A stretch of 64,000 nucleotides of DNA from assembly GCF_900177345.1 (NCBI RefSeq), contig NZ_FWZT01000029.1:1-64000 (forward strand). The letters are read 5' to 3'. The stretch comes from Pseudobacteriovorax antillogorgiicola (GTDB lineage Bacteria > Bdellovibrionota_B > Oligoflexia > Oligoflexales > Oligoflexaceae). Below are positions 36,638 to 44,601 of this stretch, piece by piece (positions within the stretch are counted from its first letter, which is position 1; each line of letters opens with the position of its first letter). The notes under the pieces are model-generated. The model did not search any database, was not told the origin of the DNA, and was given only the letters and a program-made list of their open reading frames with translations. Position numbers and translations under genes: made by a program.

Positions 36638-37680
36638 AATGACTCACCTATGGTTTCTTCATTAAGTTTATATTGATTCTTCCATTTGGGGTCTGAGCAA
36701 TAAATTCGATAGACAAGCTTCATTGTTTGCATTGCTTCGAATGCTGATCCGTTGAGAATAGGTTTGTCAAAGTCAATACAATCTTGAAATTCATCGATTT
36801 CTCGTTTCCAAGATAGGTCTTTGTTATATCGAATAGTCTCTTCTAGTGGATCTCCCATGTCATCGTCATTTTTCCGTACTATTGTAATCGTTTCTGCTCC
36901 ATAACTTTTTGAGCCAGAAAGGATTCCGGAAAGGATTACTGCTCCTTCAGAGAGAGAAATTTCTAGGTTAAACCTGTGCCTCCACTGAGTTGCTGAAGAA
37001 TTTAGCATTCCTATAATGCCATTATTTGTTTTCATAATAGCGTAGGCATTATCTTCGACGTCATGATTCCAATACCTATTTGAGATGAATGAGTGTACTT
37101 CAGAAAATTCTCCGGCAAATAATCGGAATAAATCAACCATATGAATTCCTTGGTCTAATAGTATTCCACCTCCTGCTATAGATCTTTGTGTTCGCCAGTT
37201 ACTTTTGTAATTTAATATTTTTGATTTCCCATAAACACCACGCAAGTTGATAACTTCACCAAGATCGTGCGTTGAAATAATTTCCATTGCTCTCATTATG
37301 GAGTCATGGTAGCGATGGTTGAATCCATACTTTAGTTTCTGCGACGGATGTTGATTAGAAACCTTTATGACACTGGTAATGTCTTCAACAGTTCTGCCAG
37401 GTGGTTTTTCACAAAATACGTGGCAACCTGCTTGCAAACCGAGAATCGTCGCATCTGGAGCTACATCGTTAGTTAAGCAGACGAACAGAGCATCTAGAGG
37501 CTCTTTTTCTATCATCGATTGGTAGCTAGTGTAGTGGCGAGCGCCACACTGAAGCCGTCCTTCCTCTTGGAATTTTTGGTCGCAAACACTTACCACTTCA
37601 AATCTAGGATTTAGATTTAAATAATCATGTCTACGTTTGCCAACGATCCCGTAGCCAGCGATGCCGACTCTGATCTTCAT
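36634..37680 (-). CDS. Gfo/Idh/MocA family oxidoreductase
   Basis: The 348 residues begin IRVGIAGYGIVGKRRHDYL (NAD(P)-binding), with DALFVCLTNDVAPDATI and HVFCEKPPGRTVEDI (the EKP motif), and a C-terminal beta-sheet domain with LLDQGIHMVDLFRLFAGEF. It oxidises or reduces a hydroxyl on a sugar or sugar phosphate. It is coupled by ATGA to the SIS isomerase and separated from the KdsB-like gene by 74 bp. Within this cassette it may shape the aldehyde or keto precursor before aldol addition, but the order of steps is inference. Confidence 0.85.
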   Translation of the reverse strand: MKIRVGIAGYGIVGKRRHDYLNLNPRFEVVSVCDQKFQEEGRLQCGARHYTSYQSMIEKEPLDALFVCLTNDVAPDATILGLQAGCHVFCEKPPGRTVEDITSVIKVSNQHPSQKLKYGFNHRYHDSIMRAMEIISTHDLGEVINLRGVYGKSKILNYKSNWRTQRSIAGGGILLDQGIHMVDLFRLFAGEFSEVHSFISNRYWNHDVEDNAYAIMKTNNGIIGMLNSSATQWRHRFNLEISLSEGAVILSGILSGSKSYGAETITIVRKNDDDMGDPLEETIRYNKDLSWKREIDEFQDCIDFDKPILNGSAFEAMQTMKLVYRIYCSDPKWKNQYKLNEETIGESL

Positions 37681-37754
37681 TTCCCATCCATGGTAGATTC
37701 TTGGTTACTTGGTATACTATCACTAATTGGCTGTTGAAGTATATGAGAATGTCT

Positions 37755-38531
37755 CTATATATTGCATATGTATTGCTCAACAATATCGCATTTTTCCATG
37801 ACTTTGGATACAAATTTTAGGTCGTTGGGAGTATCAACTGGCCAGCTTTGGTCTTCAGTTAGAGGGCAGTGAATCTTATATCCATGCTGAAGAATACGAT
37901 TCATGTCTATGGACTCTATTTCCTCTAGAGGGGTGGGATCCATAGATTGATAAGCTTTTAGAAACGAAGTTCGCATTGGTATTATAGCTACTTGTTTATA
38001 TGACTCAGGAAGATAGTCTTTATTCATACCTAGTGCCACAGGAATAGAAGCGCGGGAGTAGTACAGAGCATAGTCATTCTTGTCACTGACAACTTTTACA
38101 CAGTTTTTAGATCTATAGTCTTCTATAGTCGTTATTCTGTTTCTTAAATTCCAGATTGAAGTAGTTTTATCGTGCAAGTACGCAACGGCATCCTGAAGCA
38201 TCTTGGGAGTTACTAGTGGCTCATCGCCCTGAACCAGAGTTACAATGTCGTATGAGTTGCCTTTGGCTTCAATCTTTCTGATTGCTTCTTCAACACGTTC
38301 CGTTGCTCTATCATGGGTGTTTTTGGTCATTACTGATTCTATGCCGATTGTTCTGGCGTAGTCTGCAATTTCTTGATCACAGGTTGCAATGACTACTTCA
38401 TCGAAAACACCTGAGAGCTTACACCTTGCTGCTACATGACCTATCATGGGTTTTCCGGCGATTAGTTTGAGTGGCTTACCAGGAAATCGAGTACTTGCCA
38501 TACGAGCTGGGATGATACAAATATTCTTCAC
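37755..38531 (-). CDS. kdsB: CMP-Kdo-synthetase-like cytidylyltransferase
   Basis: The 258 residues match KdsB: IIPARMASTRFPGKPLKLIAGKPMI, VVIATCDQEIADYA, TLVQGDEPLVTP and a late ESIDMNRILQHGYKIH block. KdsB activates 3-deoxy-manno-octulosonate (or 8-amino-Kdo and similar ulosonates) with CTP to the CMP-sugar. It starts at a GTG that overlaps the aldolase stop by 4 bp (GTGA). The neighbours are not Kdo genes, so it is probably a paralogue devoted to a special ulosonic acid of this polysaccharide, distinct from the housekeeping lipid A enzyme. The symbol marks homology only. Confidence 0.85.
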   Translation of the reverse strand: MKNICIIPARMASTRFPGKPLKLIAGKPMIGHVAARCKLSGVFDEVVIATCDQEIADYARTIGIESVMTKNTHDRATERVEEAIRKIEAKGNSYDIVTLVQGDEPLVTPKMLQDAVAYLHDKTTSIWNLRNRITTIEDYRSKNCVKVVSDKNDYALYYSRASIPVALGMNKDYLPESYKQVAIIPMRTSFLKAYQSMDPTPLEEIESIDMNRILQHGYKIHCPLTEDQSWPVDTPNDLKFVSKVMEKCDIVEQYICNI

Positions 38532-39280
38532 AATATTTCACCAGTTCCTTTGAGAAAAAAATCTTCAAACTTAGACCTCATTAGAATCATATCCGTACTT
38601 AATGCTAAGAAGTTGTAACCTTGTTCAATATGTTGGTTTAGTTTATTGGAATCTAGATGAATGATATGAGCACCAATATCTAGGTTGAAATTAGTTGCTG
38701 TATTCGCGACTCGTTGAATGGCGTTTAGAAGATCGCTGTGGTTAAGTTGGCCTATTATGCCCATGGAGCCACTAAGGTCATATGGACCAATGAAAATGCC
38801 GCTCAGTCCTTCTACTGAGCAGATCTCTTCTATGTTTCGAACAGCATCTATATGTTCTATTTGCACGATCAATTCTAGATCTCGATTTTTTGAAAGATGA
38901 TCGTCAAAGGCAAAGCCGTACTTATGTGCTCTGCCTAATCCCACCGGGCGCTTGCCTTTTGGAGGATAAAATGCAGCTGAAACAGCATCTTCAGCTTCCG
39001 CACGACTATTCACCATCGGAACAATGAGGCCGTCGACGCCGGTGTCTAGTGCAAACTTCATTGCACTCACTTGATTTTCGTTTACTCTAGCAAAAGCTTT
39101 TTTGCCGTTGCCTTGAATGACTGCAACACAGTCAAATAGCTCTTGTCTATCGACCGGTGAATGCTCCAAATCAATGCAGATCCATTCAAGACTGTCCAGA
39201 TGTGAAATACAATCAGCAATCATAGGGTGTGGGCAAGTAATCCACCCTCCAAATCTTTGATTTCTATTGATAGCTGTCAC
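38528..39280 (-). CDS. HpcH/HpaI-family pyruvate-dependent class II aldolase
   Basis: The 250-residue enzyme has the HpaI/GarL set: ICIDLEHSP (Asp and His), KAFARVNEN (substrate Arg), GVDGLIVPMVNSRAEAEDA, FYPPKGKRPVGLGRA, VQIEH with the metal Glu, and GIFIGPYDLSGSMG with the metal Asp. The spacing matches E. coli HpaI His45, Arg70, Glu149 and Asp175 closely. Family members make or cleave 2-keto-3-deoxy acids from pyruvate plus an aldehyde. I chose GTG at 39280 because GGAG lies 6 nt upstream; a TTG at 39292 is also open. It is coupled to kdsB, so its product is probably the acid that KdsB activates. Confidence 0.87.
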   Translation of the reverse strand: MTAINRNQRFGGWITCPHPMIADCISHLDSLEWICIDLEHSPVDRQELFDCVAVIQGNGKKAFARVNENQVSAMKFALDTGVDGLIVPMVNSRAEAEDAVSAAFYPPKGKRPVGLGRAHKYGFAFDDHLSKNRDLELIVQIEHIDAVRNIEEICSVEGLSGIFIGPYDLSGSMGIIGQLNHSDLLNAIQRVANTATNFNLDIGAHIIHLDSNKLNQHIEQGYNFLALSTDMILMRSKFEDFFLKGTGEIL

Positions 39281-40104
39281 TATATTCTCCAAGTGTCGTA
39301 ATTATCGAAGAAGATATTTTCAATAGTTCCGTTAGATGCAAAAACCTCACATTTATAGGTGTTCCAATCAATTTTAATGTCAATTCTTCCTCCTGAGCGC
39401 TCTACAAGGTGGCATCCTGCTGCAATATCCCAAATGTATATATCTTTCTCGTAGTAAGCATCGATATTGCCCTTAGCAACAGCTAAAAGACTCATGGCTG
39501 CTGATCCGAACATCCTTACTTTTTTAAACGAGCGTAATGCATTTAGAAAATGGTTTCCTTGGCTAGGAGAAAAGTTGACCTCTAGGGGAAAACCAGATGC
39601 TATCACACTATTTTCTATTCTGATTTCTGATGAGACGCTGAGGTCTGACCCAAGGTATCTACTGTTACGAATATCTGTAGATAGGTAGTGCTTTCTATTT
39701 GGAAGGTCATAAATCAGTCCGAGACAAGGTACGTAGTCCTTTAACAGTGCTATTGATGTGCAGTAGATTGGAATGTTGCGAGAAAGATTGTAGCTTCCAT
39801 CCAGCGGATCAATAATCCAAGTTGGACTATTGGTTACTTTGATGGGGTTACCCTCTTCAGAGAGAACAGAGTGATTAGAGGTGAGTGATAGAATAGTTGA
39901 TACTATTGTGTTGATTTCCCGATCTGCAAGCATCTTTATATCGTTTTTATCACAAGATAAAATATCTTTGGGTATCTTTTGCGAATAGTCATCAAGGCTT
40001 GAAATGACTTTGGATAGAAACGCATTCTCATTTCCTTTTAGCACTTCTGCCATCCCTACCATAGTGTGATCTATCTGACCTGCGTCTGAATATATAGTTT
40101 CCAA
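39280..40104 (-). CDS. inositol-monophosphatase-like sugar phosphatase
   Basis: The domain is clear: SEEGNP (metal site), TWIIDPLDGSYNLSRNIP (the DPLDG core), FGSAAMSLLAVAKG and the C-terminal YIWDIAAGCHLVE. This is the lithium-sensitive phosphatase superfamily, which hydrolyses phosphate from inositol, fructose bisphosphate, PAP or sugar phosphates. The frame is open from 40104 but overlaps the FkbM gene by up to 77 bp. A start at one of the ATGs near 40053-40062 is more likely. In this cassette it may remove phosphate before or after aldol addition. Confidence 0.83.
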   Translation of the reverse strand: METIYSDAGQIDHTMVGMAEVLKGNENAFLSKVISSLDDYSQKIPKDILSCDKNDIKMLADREINTIVSTILSLTSNHSVLSEEGNPIKVTNSPTWIIDPLDGSYNLSRNIPIYCTSIALLKDYVPCLGLIYDLPNRKHYLSTDIRNSRYLGSDLSVSSEIRIENSVIASGFPLEVNFSPSQGNHFLNALRSFKKVRMFGSAAMSLLAVAKGNIDAYYEKDIYIWDIAAGCHLVERSGGRIDIKIDWNTYKCEVFASNGTIENIFFDNYDTWRI

Positions 40105-40909
40105 CTTGAGGACTTATTCCTGATTTGCTTGAAGTGGGGACTTCCTGAAAGCCAGACTCTTCAAGAAACTGTCGAGTTTGTCGATCATCAGGAAGGTCTA
40201 GATTAAACTCTATCAATAGAGACTTTAGATTATGGTTGTTAAGAAGAGATCGAGAGCCGGATATTATGAGGCTCTCTAGGCCATCAACATCAATCTTTAT
40301 ATGATTAGGGCACTCTAGACCTAGATTATCATTTAGTTCATCAAGAGTTAAAGAAAGAATTCCTTGTTTGAATTCTTGCTTAAACCTCCTTTGATTGTAG
40401 TCAATGTTCTCACCAAAGTTATGTAGTGCCGCTCCAGTTTTGAACTCGGAAAGGTAAAGGTAATCGAGCTTCTTTGTGTCGCTTATGGCAAGATTGTATG
40501 CGGTTATAAGGTGATCAAGTTTATTAGCGTAGATGTTTCGATTTAGGAGTGCAAAATTTTTTGATTCAGGTTCGAATGCATATACCTTAACACCCTTTAT
40601 CCCTGCATAAAGAGAGTATAGGCCGATATTCGCGCCTATATCAAAAAGGATATCTCCATTATTGAAAGTATCTATCCAAGCTATTGTTTCTGGCTCTTTA
40701 TCAAAGAATGATTCGTACCTCCAAAAAGTTAAGCTATTTTGATTTTCAAGTAGTATTTTGCCGTGTGAAGTCGTAACGGAAGTCATTGATTCTGAGTTTT
40801 CTTTTATCAAAGAGTTAATAGAATTTGCTTTCGAAAAGAAAGCTTTTGAAGTTTGTATAACTCTGTTTTTTAGAGCTTGCTTTATACCGTAAATCACTTC
40901 TCTATCCAT
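40028..40909 (-). CDS. FkbM-family SAM-dependent methyltransferase
   Basis: The 293 residues include DILFDIGANIGLYSLYAG (SAM motif I), VYAFEPESKNFALL, and NHIKIDVDGLESLIISGSRSLL, which is the FkbM block following the Rossmann fold. FkbM enzymes O-methylate hydroxyls of sugars or polyketides. In this operon it probably methylates a residue of the growing glycan, consistent with a capped chain read by a Wzt C-terminal domain. It lies 9 bp after the GT4 gene. Confidence 0.87.
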   Translation of the reverse strand: MDREVIYGIKQALKNRVIQTSKAFFSKANSINSLIKENSESMTSVTTSHGKILLENQNSLTFWRYESFFDKEPETIAWIDTFNNGDILFDIGANIGLYSLYAGIKGVKVYAFEPESKNFALLNRNIYANKLDHLITAYNLAISDTKKLDYLYLSEFKTGAALHNFGENIDYNQRRFKQEFKQGILSLTLDELNDNLGLECPNHIKIDVDGLESLIISGSRSLLNNHNLKSLLIEFNLDLPDDRQTRQFLEESGFQEVPTSSKSGISPQVGNYIFRRRSDRSHYGRDGRSAKRK

Positions 40910-40918
40910 AATTAAATT

Positions 40919-42151
40919 TTAAGCTGAATCAACTAAAGACTCTCTTCTCATGATCTCTTTCAATCTCCGAACTGATTCAGGCCAGGTATAACGACGAGCA
41001 ACTTCTAAGCCACCTGAAGCAACAAAACTCCTAAGTTGTCTATTATCTATTAAAGTAGAGATGTTATTCACCATTGTATCTACATCGTAAGGTTCACATG
41101 TCATACTGTTCTGCATATGGATACAGTATTCTTCTGTGCCATCGATTGCAGTTGTGCACAGGGCTGAGCCAGATGCCATGGCTTGAAGAGGGGGTGTTGC
41201 AAATCCGCTATATATCTCTGGCCAGACAAAGATGTCTGCTCTTCTCAGTGCTCTAGAGTAGTCGTCACCATAGCAGAACCCAATATTCTCATCAAACAAC
41301 CCTCTAAATTCCTCTGTCACATTTCCAATGGAGATAAATTTTACGGTATTTCTGCTGCTATATTTTCTACGCAGAGACTGAATAGCCTCGCAACCAAATC
41401 TTAGTCCTTTTTGAGGCTTGGGAGTGCAAAAAAGCATAACGTTTATAATAGCATTGCTACTTGTCTGTCTCTTTTTGAATTCCTCGAAGTTTATACCAGG
41501 TGGTACTAACCCTACAATTTTTAGACCTTTTCTTTCTGCTACTTGCATATTCCGCCTGCTCTCAGCGAAAACTGGGACATTGCATGTTTTCAGAATGTTG
41601 AACTCTTGAGTGAACCACTCTTTCATCAAAGGTGATGGGTCCTTTTCAACTGAGTCATAATTTAGATGAATAGAAGCTATTACTTTGCCCTTACTCTTGT
41701 CTAATTTTGTTAGGCGAGGAGTCAAGTAGTTTCCGGCAAGGAATCCTATATAGTCCGCCTCTGGCATATTGCTATTGTTTGGATAGCATAGAAACGGGTT
41801 AAAACGGATACTTGAATGGACGTTTCCTATACGTAGGCCCTGCCATTTATAGGTACCAATTAGTAGTTCAAAAAATGCTTTTAGTGTAGCGAACTTTCCT
41901 TTTGATGTAGCTATTTTATAGCAGGCCCAAAGTTTCTGAATAGTCGAGCGAGCAAGGTGGGGCTTAATGCCTCTAAACTTTTCTTTTGATTGAAATTTTA
42001 TAAAATCAATATGATCAACAAGTGGGTAAGAAATGATGATAGTGTGATCTTCAATCATGAGATTTGACCACTCAAGTGCAATCCTACTTAGACTATCCAC
42101 TATATTTGCTGGCAAAATAAAATTAATAGTAGGCTTATGCATAATGTTCAA
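40919..42151 (-). CDS. glycosyltransferase family 4
   Basis: The donor half is evident: VMLFCTPKPQKGLRFGCEAI, FISIGNVTEEF, and ADIFVWPEIYSGFATPPLQAMASGSALCTTAIDG (Glu-containing GT4 loop), ending with RRYTWPESVRRLKEIM, a common GT4 finish. The N-terminal half starts KPTINFILPANIV. The open frame begins with TTG at 42151; ATG at 42142 overlaps the SDR stop and is equally possible. It belongs to the operon running from the RfbH-like gene to the KpsS-like gene. Acceptor and donor are unknown. Confidence 0.85.
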   Translation of the reverse strand: MNIMHKPTINFILPANIVDSLSRIALEWSNLMIEDHTIIISYPLVDHIDFIKFQSKEKFRGIKPHLARSTIQKLWACYKIATSKGKFATLKAFFELLIGTYKWQGLRIGNVHSSIRFNPFLCYPNNSNMPEADYIGFLAGNYLTPRLTKLDKSKGKVIASIHLNYDSVEKDPSPLMKEWFTQEFNILKTCNVPVFAESRRNMQVAERKGLKIVGLVPPGINFEEFKKRQTSSNAIINVMLFCTPKPQKGLRFGCEAIQSLRRKYSSRNTVKFISIGNVTEEFRGLFDENIGFCYGDDYSRALRRADIFVWPEIYSGFATPPLQAMASGSALCTTAIDGTEEYCIHMQNSMTCEPYDVDTMVNNISTLIDNRQLRSFVASGGLEVARRYTWPESVRRLKEIMRRESLVDSA

Positions 42152-43055
42152 CAGTCTTTCTCATCCACTGAAGCGTACTCGCTAATCCGCTATGAAGTCC
42201 AGTTTTAGGCTTCCAATATGGCTCTAGTTTAGAAATATCAGCGATAAAAGTTGGTTTTTCGTCGATTCTAAGATCCCGCCAAATAGTTTTCGTGAAATCA
42301 TTTTTAGTAAGATATACGATTTTTCTGACGACATCTCTCGGTGTAGTTACCAAGGATACTCCCCCTCCAACATCGAAGATATTGTTCATCATTTCTGGAG
42401 TTTTGATTTGCTTAAGAATTAGGTGCGCCGCATCTAGAACATATAGGGGGTCACGTCTTTGATCTCCATTTCCAGCCAAAGTAATAGATTTTCCCTGTAA
42501 GTTTGCTTGAATAAACCAATTTACCCAGCTTTTATCAGGTGCAGAGAAGCTGTATTGGTGGGGACCGTAGAGAGTTACAAAACGGTTAATAATGAGTGGA
42601 AGTGATAAGTTACTTTGAAACTCTTGAGCATATATGTCTGCGGCATACTTTGAAGTTCCATAGAACGATCTAGGGATGTTATCACCTAGTGGGTATATCT
42701 TCGCAGTAGAACTCAGTATGAAAGGCGTTGGTTCACCTCTACTGGCCCATTCGAGAAGGTTGAATGTTCCGATTAGATTTTGCTCGAAATCGAATCGAGG
42801 GCTTTTGTTACTTGCCGAGGCAGAAGTATTTCCGGCTAAATGGACGACAAAATCAACATGAGGTAACTTTTTTAGATCCCTAGGGTCGGAAATATCACAC
42901 GAAATATATGTAAAGTAATCATGAGAGCAATAGTTGGCTAATCTAGGTGGACAACTTCGAGAGGCGCCAAAAACTTGATAAGAATTCTCAAGAAGTAGTT
43001 GAGTTAAATTGAAACCTAGGAATCCATGCCACCCTGTGACTAGTATCTTCATCAT
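42135..43055 (-). CDS. NAD-dependent sugar epimerase, RfbE-like
   Basis: The 306 residues show KILVTGWHGFLGFNL, VVHLAGNTSASASN, ILSSTAKIYPLG and YGTSK. They resemble CDP-tyvelose 2-epimerase (RfbE) in the segment WVNWFIQANLQGKSITLAGNGDQRRDPLYV and in the C-terminal FIADISKLEPYWKPKTG. The gene sits 17 bp after an RfbH-like 3-dehydratase, so a role in finishing a 3,6-dideoxyhexose, by C4 reduction or C2 epimerisation, is reasonable. GAGGG precedes the start. A general reductase role remains possible. Confidence 0.7.
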   Translation of the reverse strand: MMKILVTGWHGFLGFNLTQLLLENSYQVFGASRSCPPRLANYCSHDYFTYISCDISDPRDLKKLPHVDFVVHLAGNTSASASNKSPRFDFEQNLIGTFNLLEWASRGEPTPFILSSTAKIYPLGDNIPRSFYGTSKYAADIYAQEFQSNLSLPLIINRFVTLYGPHQYSFSAPDKSWVNWFIQANLQGKSITLAGNGDQRRDPLYVLDAAHLILKQIKTPEMMNNIFDVGGGVSLVTTPRDVVRKIVYLTKNDFTKTIWRDLRIDEKPTFIADISKLEPYWKPKTGLHSGLASTLQWMRKTVEHYA

Positions 43056-43072
43056 GTTAACCCTCTAATCAA

Positions 43073-44362
43073 CTAGAGAGAAATTTCAGACTTCTCATCG
43101 AAACTGCTTTGTACTTGGGAGCTTCTAGAGCTTCCTGAACTTGCTTGCGTATCAATAAATTTCTTGAACACCTTGCACATGTAATCCAAGTCGTCCTCAT
43201 CAATGCCTTGGTGTATTCCAATTAGAAAGGAATCTTTCATAACTCTATCACTGTTTTTCAATGAGTCGGCTTTTCGATACACAATATTCTTATATGCTTC
43301 ATGGCGTAGAATATTTCCTGCGAATAGCAATCGAATCTGAATACCATGATTCTCTAAGTGTTCGAGTAGTTCGTATCGCTCGAATGGAATATTCTCTTTA
43401 AGTGTAATTGGCAATGAAAGTAAAGAAGGTTCAAGATGACTATCCCACTTTGGTAGTTGAAATAGCTCGCTATACTCCCTAAGAAAATTCATCATGTAGT
43501 CAACATTTCTTTTTCTAATTCTATTGAATTCAGCTAGTCTCTTTAGCTGTACTAACCCGAACGCCGCTTGTAGCTCAATAGTTTTGAAATTATAGCCTAT
43601 TCTATCGTAGGTGTATTTACTGTCATAATGTATACCATCAACTTTATGCTGAAATCTCCTACTGAAGTCTTCGCCTTCTCTAGTCCAGTACTTCTGAAAT
43701 TCATCTGCTCTTCCCCAGTCTTTAAGAGATCTAGCATTGTACATGATCTCGTCAGAGTCTGTAACAAGCATGCCACCACCGCCAGCGAGAGTTAGGTGAT
43801 GAGTAGCATAGAAGCTAAAAGTACAGAGATCTGAGTACTTCCCAGAAAAAAAACCATTTACTGTAGTCCCTATCGTATCGGCAGAGTCTTCAACTAAGTA
43901 TAGATTGTGTCGATTACAGATATCCCTAAGTGCGAAAGTATCAAGAGGGCAACCAAAGGCATGTGGGGCGAATACAGCTTTCGTTTTTGGGCCAATATAT
44001 TTTTCTATACTTTTTATATCTAGATTTAAAGTCTCTATGTCGATATCGCAAACCATAGGTGTGAGTCCGCACTGTATAATCGGATTAAATGTAGTAGGAA
44101 ACGTGCAAGCAGGTGTTATGACTTCGCTGCCTTTAGGGAGGTTTAACGCAGAAATTGCGGAAAGGTTTGCAGATGATCCTGAGTTAACTAAAACGCCATG
44201 CTTCTTTTTGACTAATTCTAGAAATCTATTTTCGAACTCTAGTGTATACTCTCCACAACCCAACCAGCCAGTATTTAGGCTTTCGATGACGGCTGTCTTT
44301 TCTTCGGCACCGTGAACTGGTTTAGCGAATAGGATTCTGCGAATCGGAAGGCTATTTTCCAT
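43073..44362 (-). CDS. RfbH-like 3-dehydratase (DegT fold) lacking iron-sulfur cysteines
   Basis: This member of the DegT/DnrJ family has, at the usual PLP-Lys site, CTFSFYATHHLTLAGGG. His192 (counted from the TTG at 44374) replaces the Lys, as in the PMP-dependent 3-dehydratases RfbH/E1/DdhC and ColD. KYTYDRIGYNFKTIELQAAFGLVQLKRL is clearly of RfbH type. E1/RfbH proteins carry four Cys for a [2Fe-2S] cluster. Here the position of the first reads EDSADTIG (Ala165), and the DWGRADEFQKYWTREGEDF region that should hold the other three has none. It may therefore work by the ColD (glutamate, cluster-free) route. ATG at 44362 has GGAG upstream; TTG at 44374 is also open. Confidence 0.85.
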   Translation of the reverse strand: MENSLPIRRILFAKPVHGAEEKTAVIESLNTGWLGCGEYTLEFENRFLELVKKKHGVLVNSGSSANLSAISALNLPKGSEVITPACTFPTTFNPIIQCGLTPMVCDIDIETLNLDIKSIEKYIGPKTKAVFAPHAFGCPLDTFALRDICNRHNLYLVEDSADTIGTTVNGFFSGKYSDLCTFSFYATHHLTLAGGGGMLVTDSDEIMYNARSLKDWGRADEFQKYWTREGEDFSRRFQHKVDGIHYDSKYTYDRIGYNFKTIELQAAFGLVQLKRLAEFNRIRKRNVDYMMNFLREYSELFQLPKWDSHLEPSLLSLPITLKENIPFERYELLEHLENHGIQIRLLFAGNILRHEAYKNIVYRKADSLKNSDRVMKDSFLIGIHQGIDEDDLDYMCKVFKKFIDTQASSGSSRSSQVQSSFDEKSEISL

Positions 44363-44601
44363 GAGGAGCTCCAAAGTGAAACATAGACATCAAAGATTGA
44401 CCCATAATAGTGGGTCTGTAAGCTATCAAAAACAGTGTTTACCGCTGGCTTAGTTTAGTAAACGCTACATTTTCTCATAATTATACTCAAGTGGAAAATC
44501 GAGATGTTTAGTTCAATTGCTGGCCTTGATTTCTGTTGTTGCATATCTAGCTCTTGAAGACGAATTCTCTAACACCTTTTTAGGGTCTGATTTCAATGTG
44601 T
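44363..44601. promoter_or_regulatory. intergenic region upstream of the RfbH-like operon
   Basis: This 239-bp gap between two minus-strand genes probably carries the promoter of the 10-gene operon that follows. It contains two short inverted repeats: GACCCA/TGGGTC at about 44399-44416 and an imperfect AGTGTTTAC/GTAAACGCT at about 44432-44465. Neither has a T-run on the correct side, so I cannot say whether they are operators or attenuators. No convincing -35/-10 pair was found. Confidence 0.35.

Noticed and set aside
18042-44520. Similar short strings around GATGTTTAGTT at 18048 and 44505
   Set aside because: About 11 identical bases in AT-rich DNA is expected by chance and the flanks differ.
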